Source of the DNA: Streptomyces sp. DH-12
GTDB taxonomy: Bacteria > Actinomycetota > Actinomycetes > Streptomycetales > Streptomycetaceae
Reading direction: 5' to 3'
Assembly: GCF_002899455.1 (NCBI RefSeq)
Contig: NZ_PPFB01000001.1
Location: 4,440,001 to 4,504,000 of the forward strand
DNA: 64,000 nt
Positions 51,595 to 63,302 of this stretch are shown piece by piece (the stretch's first letter is position 1; every line of letters begins with the position of its first letter). Below the pieces are notes generated by a model. That model searched no databases, was not told where the DNA came from, and saw only the letters and a program-made list of their open reading frames with translations. Made by a program: the position numbers and the translations under genes.

Positions 51595-51598
<4 letters not shown>
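50603..51598 (+). CDS. galE: UDP-glucose 4-epimerase
   Basis: A protein of 331 residues. GalE interconverts UDP-galactose and UDP-glucose with bound NAD. Extended SDR motifs: TGGAGYVGS cofactor loop at the start, LDNLSTGF, LHFAAFSQV, the Ser in VFSSTAATYG and the catalytic YGASK. The later LRYFNVAGA and GDDYPTPDGTCVRDYIHV segments bind the sugar nucleotide. ATG overlaps the galT stop and its own stop overlaps galK. Normal length. Confidence 0.95.
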
Positions 51599-52767
<1,169 letters not shown>

Positions 52768-52785
52768 GCGCCGCGCTCGCGTCGG

Positions 52786-53124
52786 ATGCCCCGCCCACGG
52801 CCGTCGCCGGGCGGGGCGTTCCCCCGCCCGGCCGCTCCGGACGGTCGTCCAGGACTCCGAGCACAGCCCCGGCGCACTGCGCTGCACGAGCCCGGCGGCC
52901 TGCTCACCGAGCTCACCCCTCCCGGTGATGGCCTCACCACAGGGCGCGCTGCCCGCCGTCACGTACGGGACACCGCCCGGTCCTGGGAACTGCCGGCGGA
53001 GGCTGTGGGCGACCTGGAGCCGGTCACCACGTCCGTGACGGTCAGCGTGACCGACGAGGGCGGGGAGGCGCGGCCGTGGTGCCCGTGGCGCCGGGCGTGG
53101 AACAGGAGCACGGACGAGGTGTGA
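52786..53124 (+). pseudogene. Decayed HATPase/RsbW-like ATP-binding protein
   Basis: One frame gives RHVRDTARSWELPAEAVGDLEPVTTSVTVSVTDEGG, which matches the usual order of small histidine-kinase-like ATPases, but the ELVxNAxxH core that should stand between VTT and VTVSVTD is missing, as if deleted. After DEGG the frame turns to Arg/Trp-rich noise, while the +2 frame carries on with VVPVAPGVEQEHGRGV, the expected Pro-rich turn and EHGRGL-like motif. One internal deletion and one frameshift therefore explain the remains. These proteins act as anti-sigma factors or partners of SpoIIE-type phosphatases. The reading is by eye only. Confidence 0.5.
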
Positions 53125-53128
53125 CGTC

Positions 53129-53172
53129 CAGGGGCGGGTCAGGGCGAACCGCCCTGCGTGAAGCCGCCCCTG
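53129..53172. terminator. Bidirectional terminator
   Basis: CAGGGGCGG pairs with CCGCCCCTG at the base, with an inner CAGGGCG/CGCCCTG hairpin. It closes the acetyltransferase gene that starts to its right. Confidence 0.7.
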
Positions 53173-53176
53173 ACGC

Positions 53177-53620
53177 TCACCCCAACCGCTTCGTCAGCGT
53201 GTACTCCGTGATCCCCGGCGGGTAGTCCGGGATCACGCACACCACCTCGTAGCCCTGCTTCTTGTAGAAGCCCGGGGCCTGGAAGTCCCAGGTCTCCACG
53301 CGGGAGTGCGTGCAGGCGCGTTCGGCGGCGGCCAGGCGTTCCGCCTCGGTGAGGAGGGCGGAGCCGAGGCCCGCGCCGCGGTGGGGGGCGTCGACCCACA
53401 GGTAGGTCACGTGCAGCCAGGCCGTCCAGGTGTGGCCGACCAGGCCGCCCGCGAGTTCGCCGTTCGCGTCCAACGCCCACACATGCAAAGGGGATTGCCG
53501 CTCGGCGGGGGTGCCGCGCAGGGCGCGCAGGACGGGGGAGGCCGCCGTGTTGGTGTCCCGGAGCCGCTTGTGGAGCAGATCGCGTCGGGCTTTGTCGACT
53601 TCTGTCTCAAGACGAAACAT
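53177..53620 (-). CDS. GNAT family N-acetyltransferase
   Basis: A protein of 147 residues. The acetyl-CoA motif is HVTYLWVDAPHRGAGLGSALLTEAERLAAAERACTHSRVETWDFQAPGFYKKQGYEVV, a standard GNAT pattern. It starts MFRLETEVDKARRD at ATG 53620, where TATGGT stands 7 bases upstream and no ribosome-binding site is seen; an in-frame ATG at 53632 is an alternative. The substrate is unknown. Relatives with this short form are often found alone, as here. Confidence 0.85.
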   Translation of the reverse strand: MFRLETEVDKARRDLLHKRLRDTNTAASPVLRALRGTPAERQSPLHVWALDANGELAGGLVGHTWTAWLHVTYLWVDAPHRGAGLGSALLTEAERLAAAERACTHSRVETWDFQAPGFYKKQGYEVVCVIPDYPPGITEYTLTKRLG

Positions 53621-53627
53621 GCGGCAC

Positions 53628-53633
53628 ACCATA
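53628..53633 (-). promoter_or_regulatory. Probable -10 box of leaderless acetyltransferase mRNA
   Basis: TATGGT on the minus strand, 7 bases before the ATG at 53620. Confidence 0.5.
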
Positions 53634-53888
53634 AACGCGCAAGGCCGCAAGTTCTGCAAATCTGCTTCCGCTCCGGGCCCCCGCCCGTACTCTGATGAAC
53701 AGCGCCGGTGGGGGTCGGCGCGTGTTCAGGGGCGAGACGGCCGGGCACGGCGTCCGGGGCGGGGGCGGCGGCTGGCGCGCGGCGGCGACCGTGCGGACAG
53801 CGCCGGCCCGTCCCGCTCCGGTGAGGAAAAGCCGCGGGGGCCTCGGTGCCGTGTCCGCGCCGGTGTCGTCCACCGGCGACGGGGTAGT

Positions 53889-53914
53889 CCCCTGCTCTGG
53901 GAAGAGCATGGGGG
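53889..53914. repeat. REP-like palindrome over the luxR ribosome-binding site
   Basis: CCCCTGCTCT-GGGA-AGAGCATGGGG pairs with a single bulged A. Hairpins of this CCCCTGCTCT type are frequent between Streptomyces genes. Its right arm runs into the GGGGGAGGGGG that serves the luxR-type gene. The rest of the 304-base spacer (53621-53924) shows a possible -10 box TACTCT at 53688-53693 and no gene. Confidence 0.5.
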
Positions 53915-53924
53915 AGGGGGTTAC

Positions 53925-54692
53925 GTGGTTCGCATTCGAGTCCTGGTCGTCGACGACCATCGCATCTTCGCCGAGTCGCTGGCCGCGGCGCTGGCCGCGG
54001 AGCCCGACGTCGAGGTGTCCGCGGCGGGCAGCGGCCCCGCGGCGCTGCGCTGCCTGGAGCGGGCGGCAGCCGAGGGGCGCCGGTTCGACGTGCTGCTCGT
54101 CGACGCCGACCTGGGCGTCCCGGCGCCGGACGGACGCCCGGCCGTGCCCGTGCAGGCGGTCGGCGAGAACGGCTCCGTGGACGGCATCTCCCTGGTGGGC
54201 GGGGTGCGTTCGGCCCAGCCGCAGGCGCGGGTCGTCGTGCTCGCCGAGAAGGACGACCCGGCCCGCGCCGCCCTCGCCCTGCAGGCGGGCGCCTCCGGCT
54301 GGGTCGCCAAGGACTGCTCGCTGAGCCGGCTGCTCACCGTCATCCGCGGTGTGCTGCGCGACGAGACCCACCTTCCTCCCGCCCTGCTGACCGGCGTCCT
54401 GCGGGAGCTGACCGCCGCCCGGCGGCACCGCACGGAGAGCGAGCGGCTCGTGGAGTCGCTGACCCCGCGCGAGCGGGAGGTGCTGCGCTGCATGGTCGCG
54501 GGCCTGGGGCGCAAGGCGGTCGCCGAGCGCCTGTACCTGTCCCCGCACACCGTGCGCACCCACATGCAGAACGTCCTCGGCAAGCTGGGCGTGCACTCCA
54601 CGCTGGCCGCGGTGGCTCTCGCCCGGCGGGCGGGCGTCGGACCGGTCGACCTATCCGGGGATGTTGTCGAACGGGGCGGTCAACTGGCGTAG
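53925..54692 (+). CDS. LuxR-type response regulator
   Basis: A protein of 255 residues from GTG 53925, after GGGGGAGGGGG. The receiver keeps the acidic pair (VLVVDDHRIFAE) and the phospho-acceptor Asp60 in DVLLVDADLG, but carries an insert of about 25 residues right after it (VPAPDGRPAVPVQAVGENG). The LuxR helix-turn-helix is LTPREREVLRCMVAGLGRKAVAERLYLSPHTVRTHMQNVLGKLG. No kinase gene adjoins, so it is an orphan. Its last 42 bases overlap the end of the convergent marR gene. It resembles the Asp-less regulator at 46338 in the receiver opening (VVDDHR) and HTH, suggesting common origin. Confidence 0.88.
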   Translation: MVRIRVLVVDDHRIFAESLAAALAAEPDVEVSAAGSGPAALRCLERAAAEGRRFDVLLVDADLGVPAPDGRPAVPVQAVGENGSVDGISLVGGVRSAQPQARVVVLAEKDDPARAALALQAGASGWVAKDCSLSRLLTVIRGVLRDETHLPPALLTGVLRELTAARRHRTESERLVESLTPREREVLRCMVAGLGRKAVAERLYLSPHTVRTHMQNVLGKLGVHSTLAAVALARRAGVGPVDLSGDVVERGGQLA

Positions 54693-55148
54693 CAGTCCGG
54701 CCAGTTCCATCCGCTGGGCGCGGGTGAGCTCTCCGAGGATGGCCCGCTCCTGGGCGAGCAGCCCGGCCAGCGCCTGGTCCGCGCGGTCCTTGCCCTCCTC
54801 GGTCAGCCGCACCAGCACACCGCGCCGGTCACTGGGGTCCGGCAGCCGCTCCACCAGGCCCTTCTTGGTGAGCCGGTCGATGCGGTTGGTCATCGTGCCC
54901 GAGGTGACGAGTGTCTGGGTGAGGAGCTGCCCGGGGGAGAGCTGGTACGGGGTGCCCGCGCGGCGCAGCGCGGTCAGCACGTCGAACTCCCAGGACTCCA
55001 GGCCGTGCTCGGTGAAGGCGAGGCGGCGCGCCCGGTCCAGGTGCCGGGCCAGTCTGCTGACCCGGCTGAGCACCTCGAGCGGTTCCACGTCGAGGTCCGG
55101 GCGCTCCCGGCGCCACGCTGCGACCAGCCGATCGACCTCGTCCTCCAT
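54651..55148 (-). CDS. MarR-family transcriptional regulator
   Basis: A protein of 165 residues from ATG 55148. The MarR winged helix is clear: ESWEFDVLTALRRAGTPYQLSPGQLLTQTLVTSGTMTNRIDRLTKKGLVERLPDPSDRRGVLVRLTEEG. A TANNNT box (TACACT) lies 7 bases upstream and there is no ribosome-binding site. It diverges from a methyltransferase-VOC pair and two MarR-type boxes lie in the spacer, so it most likely represses itself and that pair. Its 3' end overlaps the luxR-type gene by 42 bases. Confidence 0.9.
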   Translation of the reverse strand: MEDEVDRLVAAWRRERPDLDVEPLEVLSRVSRLARHLDRARRLAFTEHGLESWEFDVLTALRRAGTPYQLSPGQLLTQTLVTSGTMTNRIDRLTKKGLVERLPDPSDRRGVLVRLTEEGKDRADQALAGLLAQERAILGELTRAQRMELAGLLRQLTAPFDNIPG

Positions 55149-55155
55149 AAGGATC

Positions 55156-55207
55156 AGTGTAGTGGTTGTGTCGATGTGAAGTCTCTTGACGTAAAGTATC
55201 TTGACGT
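55156..55207. promoter_or_regulatory. marR -10 box and two MarR boxes
   Basis: The minus-strand -10 box TACACT is at 55156-55161. Two copies of TCTTGACGT (55184-55192 and 55199-55207), 15 bases apart, each start an imperfect palindrome of the CTTGACGTCRAG type used by Streptomyces MarR proteins. Confidence 0.55.
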
Positions 55208-55263
55208 CGAGGGGATGGACGGGTGACGCTGGGGTCACGCCGATCCGTGATCCGGGAGGTCCC

Positions 55264-56088
55264 GTGTCCGCAGCCGCCGCCCGTCCCGTCTGGGACCCCG
55301 CCCAGTACCTGCGTCACGCCGGGCACCGCACCCGGCCCTTCACCGACCTGCTCGCCCGCGTCCCCGCCCTGCCCGGCGACCCGCCCCGCATCGCCGACCT
55401 CGGCTGCGGCGCCGGCAACGTCACCGCCCTCCTCGCCGGCCGCTGGCCCGCCGCCCGCGTCACCGGCTACGACAACGCACCCGAGATGCTCGAGAAGGCC
55501 CGCGCCGACCACGAGGGCCCCACCGGAGGGGGCGGCCGCCTCGACTTCGCCCACGCCGACGCCGGCGTCTGGACGCCGCAGGAGCCGTACGACCTGATCG
55601 TCAGCAACGCCACCCTGCAGTGGGTGCCCGGCCACGTGGAGCGGTTCGGCGACTGGATCGACGGGCTCGTGCCCGGCGGCGTCCTCGCCCTCCAGGTGCC
55701 CGGCAACTTCGACGCGCCCAGCCACGCCCTGATGCGCGACCTCGCCGCCTCCCCGCGCTGGCGCGACCGCCTGGCCGGCGTGCTGCGCCACCAGGACGCC
55801 GTCCTGCCGCCCGAGGAGTACCTGGACCGCCTGGCCGCCCTCGGCTGCGCGGCCGACGCCTGGGAGACCACGTACGTCCATCTGCTGACGGGGGAGGACC
55901 CCGTGCTCGACTGGGTGAGGGGGACCGGGCTGCGGCCCGTCCTCACCGCCCTCGACGACGACCCCGAGGCGCGGGAGGAGTTCCTCGCCGAGTACCGCGC
56001 CGCCCTGCGCGCTGCCTATCCGGCCACCGCGCACGGCACCCCGTTCCGCTTCCGCCGCGTCTTCGCCGTCGCCGTCAAGAAGGGCTGA
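55264..56088 (+). CDS. tam: Trans-aconitate 2-methyltransferase-like SAM methyltransferase
   Basis: A protein of 274 residues, close to E. coli Tam. It methylates trans-aconitate, a toxic by-product that inhibits aconitase. Motifs: WDPAQYLRHAGHRTRPFTDLLARVP at the start, IADLGCGAGNVTALLAGRWP (SAM loop I), VTGYDNAPEML, and LIVSNATLQWVPGH, the typical Tam block. GTG 55264 follows GGGAGG. The stop is 6 bases before the VOC gene. Substrate is assigned by family only. Confidence 0.88.
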   Translation: MSAAAARPVWDPAQYLRHAGHRTRPFTDLLARVPALPGDPPRIADLGCGAGNVTALLAGRWPAARVTGYDNAPEMLEKARADHEGPTGGGGRLDFAHADAGVWTPQEPYDLIVSNATLQWVPGHVERFGDWIDGLVPGGVLALQVPGNFDAPSHALMRDLAASPRWRDRLAGVLRHQDAVLPPEEYLDRLAALGCAADAWETTYVHLLTGEDPVLDWVRGTGLRPVLTALDDDPEAREEFLAEYRAALRAAYPATAHGTPFRFRRVFAVAVKKG

Positions 56089-56094
56089 AAACCG

Positions 56095-56460
56095 ATGCTG
56101 ACCGCCGTCGACCACGTGCAGCTCGCCGCCCCGCCCGGATCGGAGGACCTGCTGCGCGCCTACTACACCGGCGCCCTCGGCATGGCCGAGACGCCCAAGC
56201 CGCCCGCCCTGGCCGCGCGCGGCGGCTGCTGGTTCGAGACCGGGGACGTACGCCTCCACCTCGGGATCGAGCGGGACTTCCGGCCCGCCCGCAAGGCCCA
56301 CCCCGGCCTGCGGGTCGCCGGCATCGACGCGTTCGCCGCCCGGCTGGCCGCCCACGGCGCCCCGGTCACCTGGGACGACGGTCTCCCCGGGCACCGCCGC
56401 TTCTTCAGCGAGGACCCCGTCGGCAACCGCCTGGAGTTCCTGGAGCCGGACCCGGCCTAG
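56095..56460 (+). CDS. VOC-superfamily (glyoxalase-like) protein
   Basis: A protein of 121 residues with one VOC half-fold pair. VDHVQLAAPPGSEDLLRAYYTGALGM opens it with the metal-binding His, VRLHLGIE and the C-terminal SEDPVGNRLEFLEPD supply the Glu ligand. Such proteins are dioxygenases, isomerases or binding proteins; nothing here decides. It is co-transcribed with the methyltransferase. Its TAG stop shares the CTAG tetranucleotide with that of the convergent tetR gene. Confidence 0.85.
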   Translation: MLTAVDHVQLAAPPGSEDLLRAYYTGALGMAETPKPPALAARGGCWFETGDVRLHLGIERDFRPARKAHPGLRVAGIDAFAARLAAHGAPVTWDDGLPGHRRFFSEDPVGNRLEFLEPDPA

Positions 56461-57134
56461 GACTTGCGGTGGCCTATCAGCCGCGGCTTCGGCTCCAGGC
56501 CGTCCAGACCGTGCCAGGCGAGGTTCACCAGATGGGCCGCGACCTCCGCCTTCTTCGGCTTGCGCACGTCCAGCCACCACTGGCCGGTCAGCGCCACCAT
56601 GCCGACCAGCGCCTGCGCGTACAGCGGGGCCAGCTTCGGGTCGAAGCCGCGGCTCTTGAACTCGCGGCCCAGGATGTCCTCCACCTGGGTGGCGATGTCC
56701 GAGATCAGCGAGGCGAACGACCCCGTCGACTGGGGGATGGGGGAGTCACGGACCAGGATGCGGAACCCGTCCGTGTACTCCTCGATGTAGTCCAGCAGCG
56801 CGAACGCGGCCTGCTCGCACAGCTCCCGGGGATGGCCGGCGGTCAGCGAGCCGGTCACCATGTCCAGCAGCCGCCGCATCTCACGGTCCACCACGACCGC
56901 GTACAGGCCCTCCTTGCCGCCGAAGTGTTCGTACACCACGGGTTTGGAGACCCCGGCCTTCGCCGCGATCTCCTCCACCGACGTGCCCTCGAACCCCTTC
57001 GCCGCGAAGAGGGTGCGGCCGATCTCCAGCAGCTGCTGGCGGCGCTCGGCACCGGTCATCCGGGTGCGGCGCGCACGCCGCGGCTTGTCATTGCTGGGGG
57101 TGCTGCTGGAGTCGGTCGCCACGGCGACCATCAT
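56457..57134 (-). CDS. TetR-family regulator coupled to the desaturase gene
   Basis: A protein of 225 residues from ATG 57134, whose codon overlaps the desaturase stop (ATGA). The TetR domain is RRQQLLEIGRTLFAAKGFEGTSVEEIAAKAGVSKPVVYEHFGGKEGLYAVVVDREM, preceded by a basic, disordered N-terminus. The C-terminal domain contains aromatic residues (TGQWWLDVRKPKK) that fit an acyl-chain pocket. It is the second gene of a desaturase-tetR operon and two operator-like palindromes lie at the operon promoter, so it probably senses long-chain acyl-CoA and represses its own operon. Confidence 0.9.
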   Translation of the reverse strand: MMVAVATDSSSTPSNDKPRRARRTRMTGAERRQQLLEIGRTLFAAKGFEGTSVEEIAAKAGVSKPVVYEHFGGKEGLYAVVVDREMRRLLDMVTGSLTAGHPRELCEQAAFALLDYIEEYTDGFRILVRDSPIPQSTGSFASLISDIATQVEDILGREFKSRGFDPKLAPLYAQALVGMVALTGQWWLDVRKPKKAEVAAHLVNLAWHGLDGLEPKPRLIGHRKS

Positions 57135-58144
57135 GCCGCCTCGGCAGGCTCCTTCCCCCGCCGGGCGGCGCCGTCGGAGGCGATACGGCGCGAATCGATA
57201 CGCGAGCGTGACGGCCACCGCACGTCGTACGCCCAGCCGAGCTGCTCGAACCAGCGGATCAGCCGGGCCGAGGAGTCCACCTGCCAGCGCTCCACACCGT
57301 GGCGTGCCGACGTCGGGTCGGCGTGGTGCAGGTTGTGCCAGGACTCACCGCACGACAGCACCGCCAGCCACCACACGTTGCCCGAACGGTCCCGCGACCT
57401 GAACGGGCGCTTGCCCACCGCGTGGCAGATCGAGTTGATCGACCACGTCACGTGGTGCAGCAGAGCCACCCGGACGAGTGAACCCCAGAAGAAGGCGGTG
57501 AACGCGCCCCACCACGACATGGTCACCAGACCGCCGATCAGCGCGGGCAGCGCCAGCGACACCGCCGTCCACAGCACGAACTGCCGGGAGATCGCCCGCA
57601 TCGCGGGATCCCTGATCAGGTCCGGCGCGTACTTGTCCTGCGGCGTCTGCTCCTCGTCGAACATCCATCCGATGTGCGCCCACCACAGGCCCTTGAGCAG
57701 CGCCGGGATCGTCTCCCCGTACCGCCACGGCGAGTGCGGGTCGCCCTCCGCGTCGGAGAACTTGTGATGCTTGCGGTGGTCGGCCACCCAGCGCACCAGC
57801 GGCCCCTCGACCGCCATCGAGCCGGCGATGGCCAGCGCGATCTTCAGCGGCCGCTTCGCCTTGAACGAACCGTGCGTGAAGTGACGGTGGAAGCCGATGG
57901 TGATGCCGTGGCACCCCAGGAAGTAGAAGAAGACCAGCAGGCCGAGGTCCAGCCAGCTCACCCCCCATCCCCACGCCAGCGGCACGGCCGCCACCAGCGC
58001 GAGGAAGGGGACGACGATGAAGAGCAGCAGCGTGATCTGCTCGATGGACCGTTTCCGCTCCCCGCCCAGGGTGGCGGAGGCCGCGGTGTCGTCGGGCCGG
58101 GGCCGCTTCGAGGCTTCGTCGAGCACATCGGAGGTTGAGGTCAT
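57131..58144 (-). CDS. Membrane acyl-CoA (delta-9 type) desaturase
   Basis: A protein of 337 residues with four membrane helices and the three histidine boxes of the di-iron desaturases: HRHFTH (about residue 85), HRKHH (about 123) and HNLHH (about 265). It introduces a double bond into saturated acyl chains, adjusting membrane fluidity. ATG 58144 follows AGGGGAA. The TetR regulator is translated from the overlapping ATGA. Promoter and operators lie about 70 bases upstream. Intact and of normal length. Confidence 0.92.
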   Translation of the reverse strand: MTSTSDVLDEASKRPRPDDTAASATLGGERKRSIEQITLLLFIVVPFLALVAAVPLAWGWGVSWLDLGLLVFFYFLGCHGITIGFHRHFTHGSFKAKRPLKIALAIAGSMAVEGPLVRWVADHRKHHKFSDAEGDPHSPWRYGETIPALLKGLWWAHIGWMFDEEQTPQDKYAPDLIRDPAMRAISRQFVLWTAVSLALPALIGGLVTMSWWGAFTAFFWGSLVRVALLHHVTWSINSICHAVGKRPFRSRDRSGNVWWLAVLSCGESWHNLHHADPTSARHGVERWQVDSSARLIRWFEQLGWAYDVRWPSRSRIDSRRIASDGAARRGKEPAEAA

Positions 58145-58209
58145 GCGTTCCCCTGTGGGGTATGTGGACTTGAGGAAGGTGCCGGGCCGCCGGAACCGCA
58201 TCGCTTTCC

Positions 58210-58236
58210 TACGGTTCCGTAACCTACGGCATCGTA
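58210..58236 (-). promoter_or_regulatory. Twin TetR operators at the desaturase promoter
   Basis: TACGGTTCCGTA (58210-58221) and TACGGCATCGTA (58225-58236) are palindromes 15 bases apart on the same face, the second with one mismatch. A minus-strand -10-like TAGGTT (58221-58226) lies between and overlaps them, so binding would block transcription. Confidence 0.65.
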
Positions 58237-58434
58237 AGTATGGCAGTGCGTCGCCCCGCGGCAAGAGCCCGTGAACCAGCGCGTCCGGCTCGACACCTAT
58301 CCTTGGAAGTCGGTCGGACAGCGCGGTCCGCTCTGATTTCTTCCCGGACGTCCGGCCCGCAGCGGCGCACGCCGCGCGAGACGCTCATCCGGGTTCCCTC
58401 CAGACGAGCTTCAACACTGCAAGGAGCCGCACCT

Positions 58435-61167
<2,733 letters not shown>

Positions 61168-61181
61168 CCACCGGACGCACG

Positions 61182-61229
61182 AAGGGGCGGTGCCCTCCGG
61201 CTCGCACGAACCGGGGGGCACCGCCCCTT
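61182..61229. terminator. Terminator of ppc
   Basis: AAGGGGCGGTGCCC pairs with GGGCACCGCCCCTT over 14 bp, 14 bases after the ppc stop. It also faces the convergent small-membrane-protein gene. Confidence 0.9.
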
Positions 61230-61245
61230 TCCCGTCCCGGGAGGT

Positions 61246-61731
61246 CTACAGCGCCACGAACGCCGCCGTCAGCAGTCCCGCGCCCCCCAGCGCCAACACC
61301 CACGCCGCACGCGTCCGCAGCAGGCCGCCCGCCACCACCACCGACGCCAGCAGCAAGGCGCCCCCGAGCGGCACCCACGCGTACAGCACCCCCGCCGGAC
61401 CCGAGCGCACCGCCTCCGCACCGCCCGGCTTCAGCACCACCGTGTACGTGCGGCCCCCCTCCACCGCCACCGTGTCGTCCAGCACCACCTTGGCGCGCGG
61501 CTGCGACCCCGGCGACAACGGCGCGTACGGACCCTCGCAGACGTCCTCGGCGCACCGCGTCACCTCCACCGTGCCGCGCTCGCGCCCCTTGGTCAGCATC
61601 ACGTGCTGCGCCGTCCCCCACGACGCCCACACACCGGCGATCAGGATCAGCGCGGCGACCGTCCCCATCGCCGCGAACCGGCCGAAGCGCAGCGCGGAGG
61701 AACCGCGCGAGGAACGGGCAGCGGAAGGCAT
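61246..61731 (-). CDS. Membrane protein of unknown function
   Basis: A protein of 161 residues from ATG 61731. A basic N-terminus is followed by a helix near residues 19-38 (FAAMGTVAALILIAGVWASW), an extracytoplasmic beta-rich domain (EVTRCAEDVCEGPYAPLSPGSQPRAKVVLDD, with a Cys pair), and two C-terminal helices (about 115-158). I do not recognise the family. It stands alone between ppc and pth. Confidence 0.7.
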   Translation of the reverse strand: MPSAARSSRGSSALRFGRFAAMGTVAALILIAGVWASWGTAQHVMLTKGRERGTVEVTRCAEDVCEGPYAPLSPGSQPRAKVVLDDTVAVEGGRTYTVVLKPGGAEAVRSGPAGVLYAWVPLGGALLLASVVVAGGLLRTRAAWVLALGGAGLLTAAFVAL

Positions 61732-61822
61732 GGCCGCGATCCTTGGCCATGACCTCGTGTCCGGTCAACTCCGCCGGACGGCACCAGGCGGCATGCCGGC
61801 CCACGTCACCATCGTCACCGCG

Positions 61823-62419
61823 TCAGGAGTTGTACGCGCTCTGCGCCCGCTCCAGACCCTCCGTCACCAGGCACTCCACCGCGTCCGCCGCCCGGTCCAC
61901 GAGATAGTCCAGCTCCTTGCGCTCCGCCGACGAGAAGTCCTTCAGCACGAAGTCCGCCACCGGCATCCGCCCCGGCGGCCGCCCGATCCCGAACCGCACC
62001 CGGTGGTAGTCCCGCCCGAACGCCCCCGTCAGCGACTTCAGACCGTTGTGCCCGTTGTCCCCGCCGCCCAGCTTCAGCCGCAGCGTCCCGTAGTCGATGT
62101 CCAGCTCGTCGTGGACCGCCACCACCCGCTGCGGCGGCACCTTGTAGAACTCCCGCAGCGCGTTCACCGGCCCGCCCGACAGATTCATGTACGACATCGG
62201 CTTCACCAGCACCACCCGCCGGCTGCCCGGCCCCGGCGGACCGGTCCGGCCCTCCACCACCTGCGCCTGCGCCTTCGCCGCCCGCTTGAACCGGCCGCCC
62301 ATCCGCTCCGCCAGCAGATCCGCCACCATGAACCCCACGTTGTGCCGGTTCATCGCGTACCCCGGCCCCGGATTGCCCAGCCCGGCGACCAGCCACGGAC
62401 CCGCCGCGTCCTCCGTCAC
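61823..62419 (-). CDS. pth: Peptidyl-tRNA hydrolase
   Basis: A protein of 198 residues. Pth frees tRNA from prematurely released peptidyl-tRNA. Signatures: VAGLGNPGPGYAMNRHNVGF (catalytic His at HNVGF), MNLSGGPV, VHDELDIDYG and LGGGDNGHNGLKS. GTG 62419 is chosen because GGAGGAA stands 8 bases upstream, whereas GTG 62425 is too close to it. It follows rplY in the same orientation behind a hairpin. Confidence 0.95.
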   Translation of the reverse strand: MTEDAAGPWLVAGLGNPGPGYAMNRHNVGFMVADLLAERMGGRFKRAAKAQAQVVEGRTGPPGPGSRRVVLVKPMSYMNLSGGPVNALREFYKVPPQRVVAVHDELDIDYGTLRLKLGGGDNGHNGLKSLTGAFGRDYHRVRFGIGRPPGRMPVADFVLKDFSSAERKELDYLVDRAADAVECLVTEGLERAQSAYNS

Positions 62420-62444
62420 GCCCACGCTTCCTCCCACACATACG

Positions 62445-62481
62445 CGTCGGCCGCCGCCCCGCACGGGAGCAGCGGCCGACG
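62445..62481 (-). terminator. Hairpin between rplY and pth
   Basis: CGTCGGCCGC pairs with GCGGCCGACG over 10 bp. It may end or attenuate transcription after rplY. Confidence 0.65.
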
Positions 62482-62501
62482 AACGACTGGTACCGAAAGG
62501 C

Positions 62502-63095
62502 TCAGGCCCCGGCGGCCTCGTCGCCCTCCTCGGCGCCCTCGGGCGCCTCCTCGGCCTGCGCGGCCAGGACCTGCAGCACCACGGCGTCCTCCTCGACGGC
62601 GAGGGAGACACCGCTCGGCAGCGTGATGTCCTTGGCGAGCACGGAAGCGCCGGCCTCCAGGCCCTCGACGGACACGGTCACGCTCTCCGGGATGTGCGTG
62701 GCCTCGGCCTCGACCGGCAGCGCGGACAGGACGTGCTCCAGGAGGTTGCCGCCCGGGGCGAGCTCGCCCTCGGCCTGCACCGGAATCTCGACCTGGACCT
62801 TCTCGCCGCGCTGCACCAGCTGCAGGTCGACGTGCTCCAGGAAGCCCTTCAGCGGGTCACGCTGGACGGCCTTCGGGATGGCCAGCTCGTTGGTCTTGCC
62901 GTCGATGTCCAGCGCGATCAGGACGTTCGGCGTACGCAGGGCGAGCAGCAGGTCGTGGCCCGGGAAGGTCAGGTGCAGCGGGTCCGAACCGTGCCCGTAC
63001 AGCACACCCGGAACCTTGTCCTCACGACGGATACGGCGGGCAGCGCCCTTGCCGAACTCGGTGCGCGTCTCGGCGGCGATCTTCACCTCGGACAT
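62502..63095 (-). CDS. rplY: 50S ribosomal protein L25 / Ctc (TL5 type)
   Basis: A protein of 197 residues, the long L25 form with an N-terminal L25 domain (KIAAETRTEFGKGAARRIRREDKVPGVLYG) and a C-terminal TL5 domain (VEIPVQAEGELAPGG, ESVTVSVEGLEAG), then an acidic Glu/Ala tail. It binds 5S rRNA; in Bacillus the homologue Ctc is a general-stress protein. ATG 63095 follows GAGGAG. It lies between prs and pth, the usual actinobacterial order. Confidence 0.93.
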   Translation of the reverse strand: MSEVKIAAETRTEFGKGAARRIRREDKVPGVLYGHGSDPLHLTFPGHDLLLALRTPNVLIALDIDGKTNELAIPKAVQRDPLKGFLEHVDLQLVQRGEKVQVEIPVQAEGELAPGGNLLEHVLSALPVEAEATHIPESVTVSVEGLEAGASVLAKDITLPSGVSLAVEEDAVVLQVLAAQAEEAPEGAEEGDEAAGA

Positions 63096-63175
63096 GATCA
63101 CTCCTCATAGTCAGAAACGGACGTGGTCACCCGGCCACGAACGGCCTGCTACGAAGAGCGCGTCGATAACGGACC

Positions 63176-63207
63176 GCCGTACGAATCTTCCGAAGAAGCG
63201 GTACGGC
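63176..63207 (-). terminator. Weak hairpin between prs and rplY
   Basis: GCCGTAC pairs with GTACGGC over 7 bp with an inner GAA-TTC-rich loop. It may be a partial terminator after prs; the rest of the 207-base spacer shows no gene. Confidence 0.35.
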
Positions 63208-63302
63208 CTCCCTCGCCGAGCAACTCGAGCAGTTTACCCGGACCGGAAGGCCGCACCCAAAACGATCACCGGCATCCGAACGGACGTCGGAGCGCAGAAC
63301 CC

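Noticed and set aside
53695..54324. 209-residue frame overlapping the response regulator
   Set aside because: Out of frame with a clear receiver-LuxR protein and made of Ser/Arg/Pro-rich noise.
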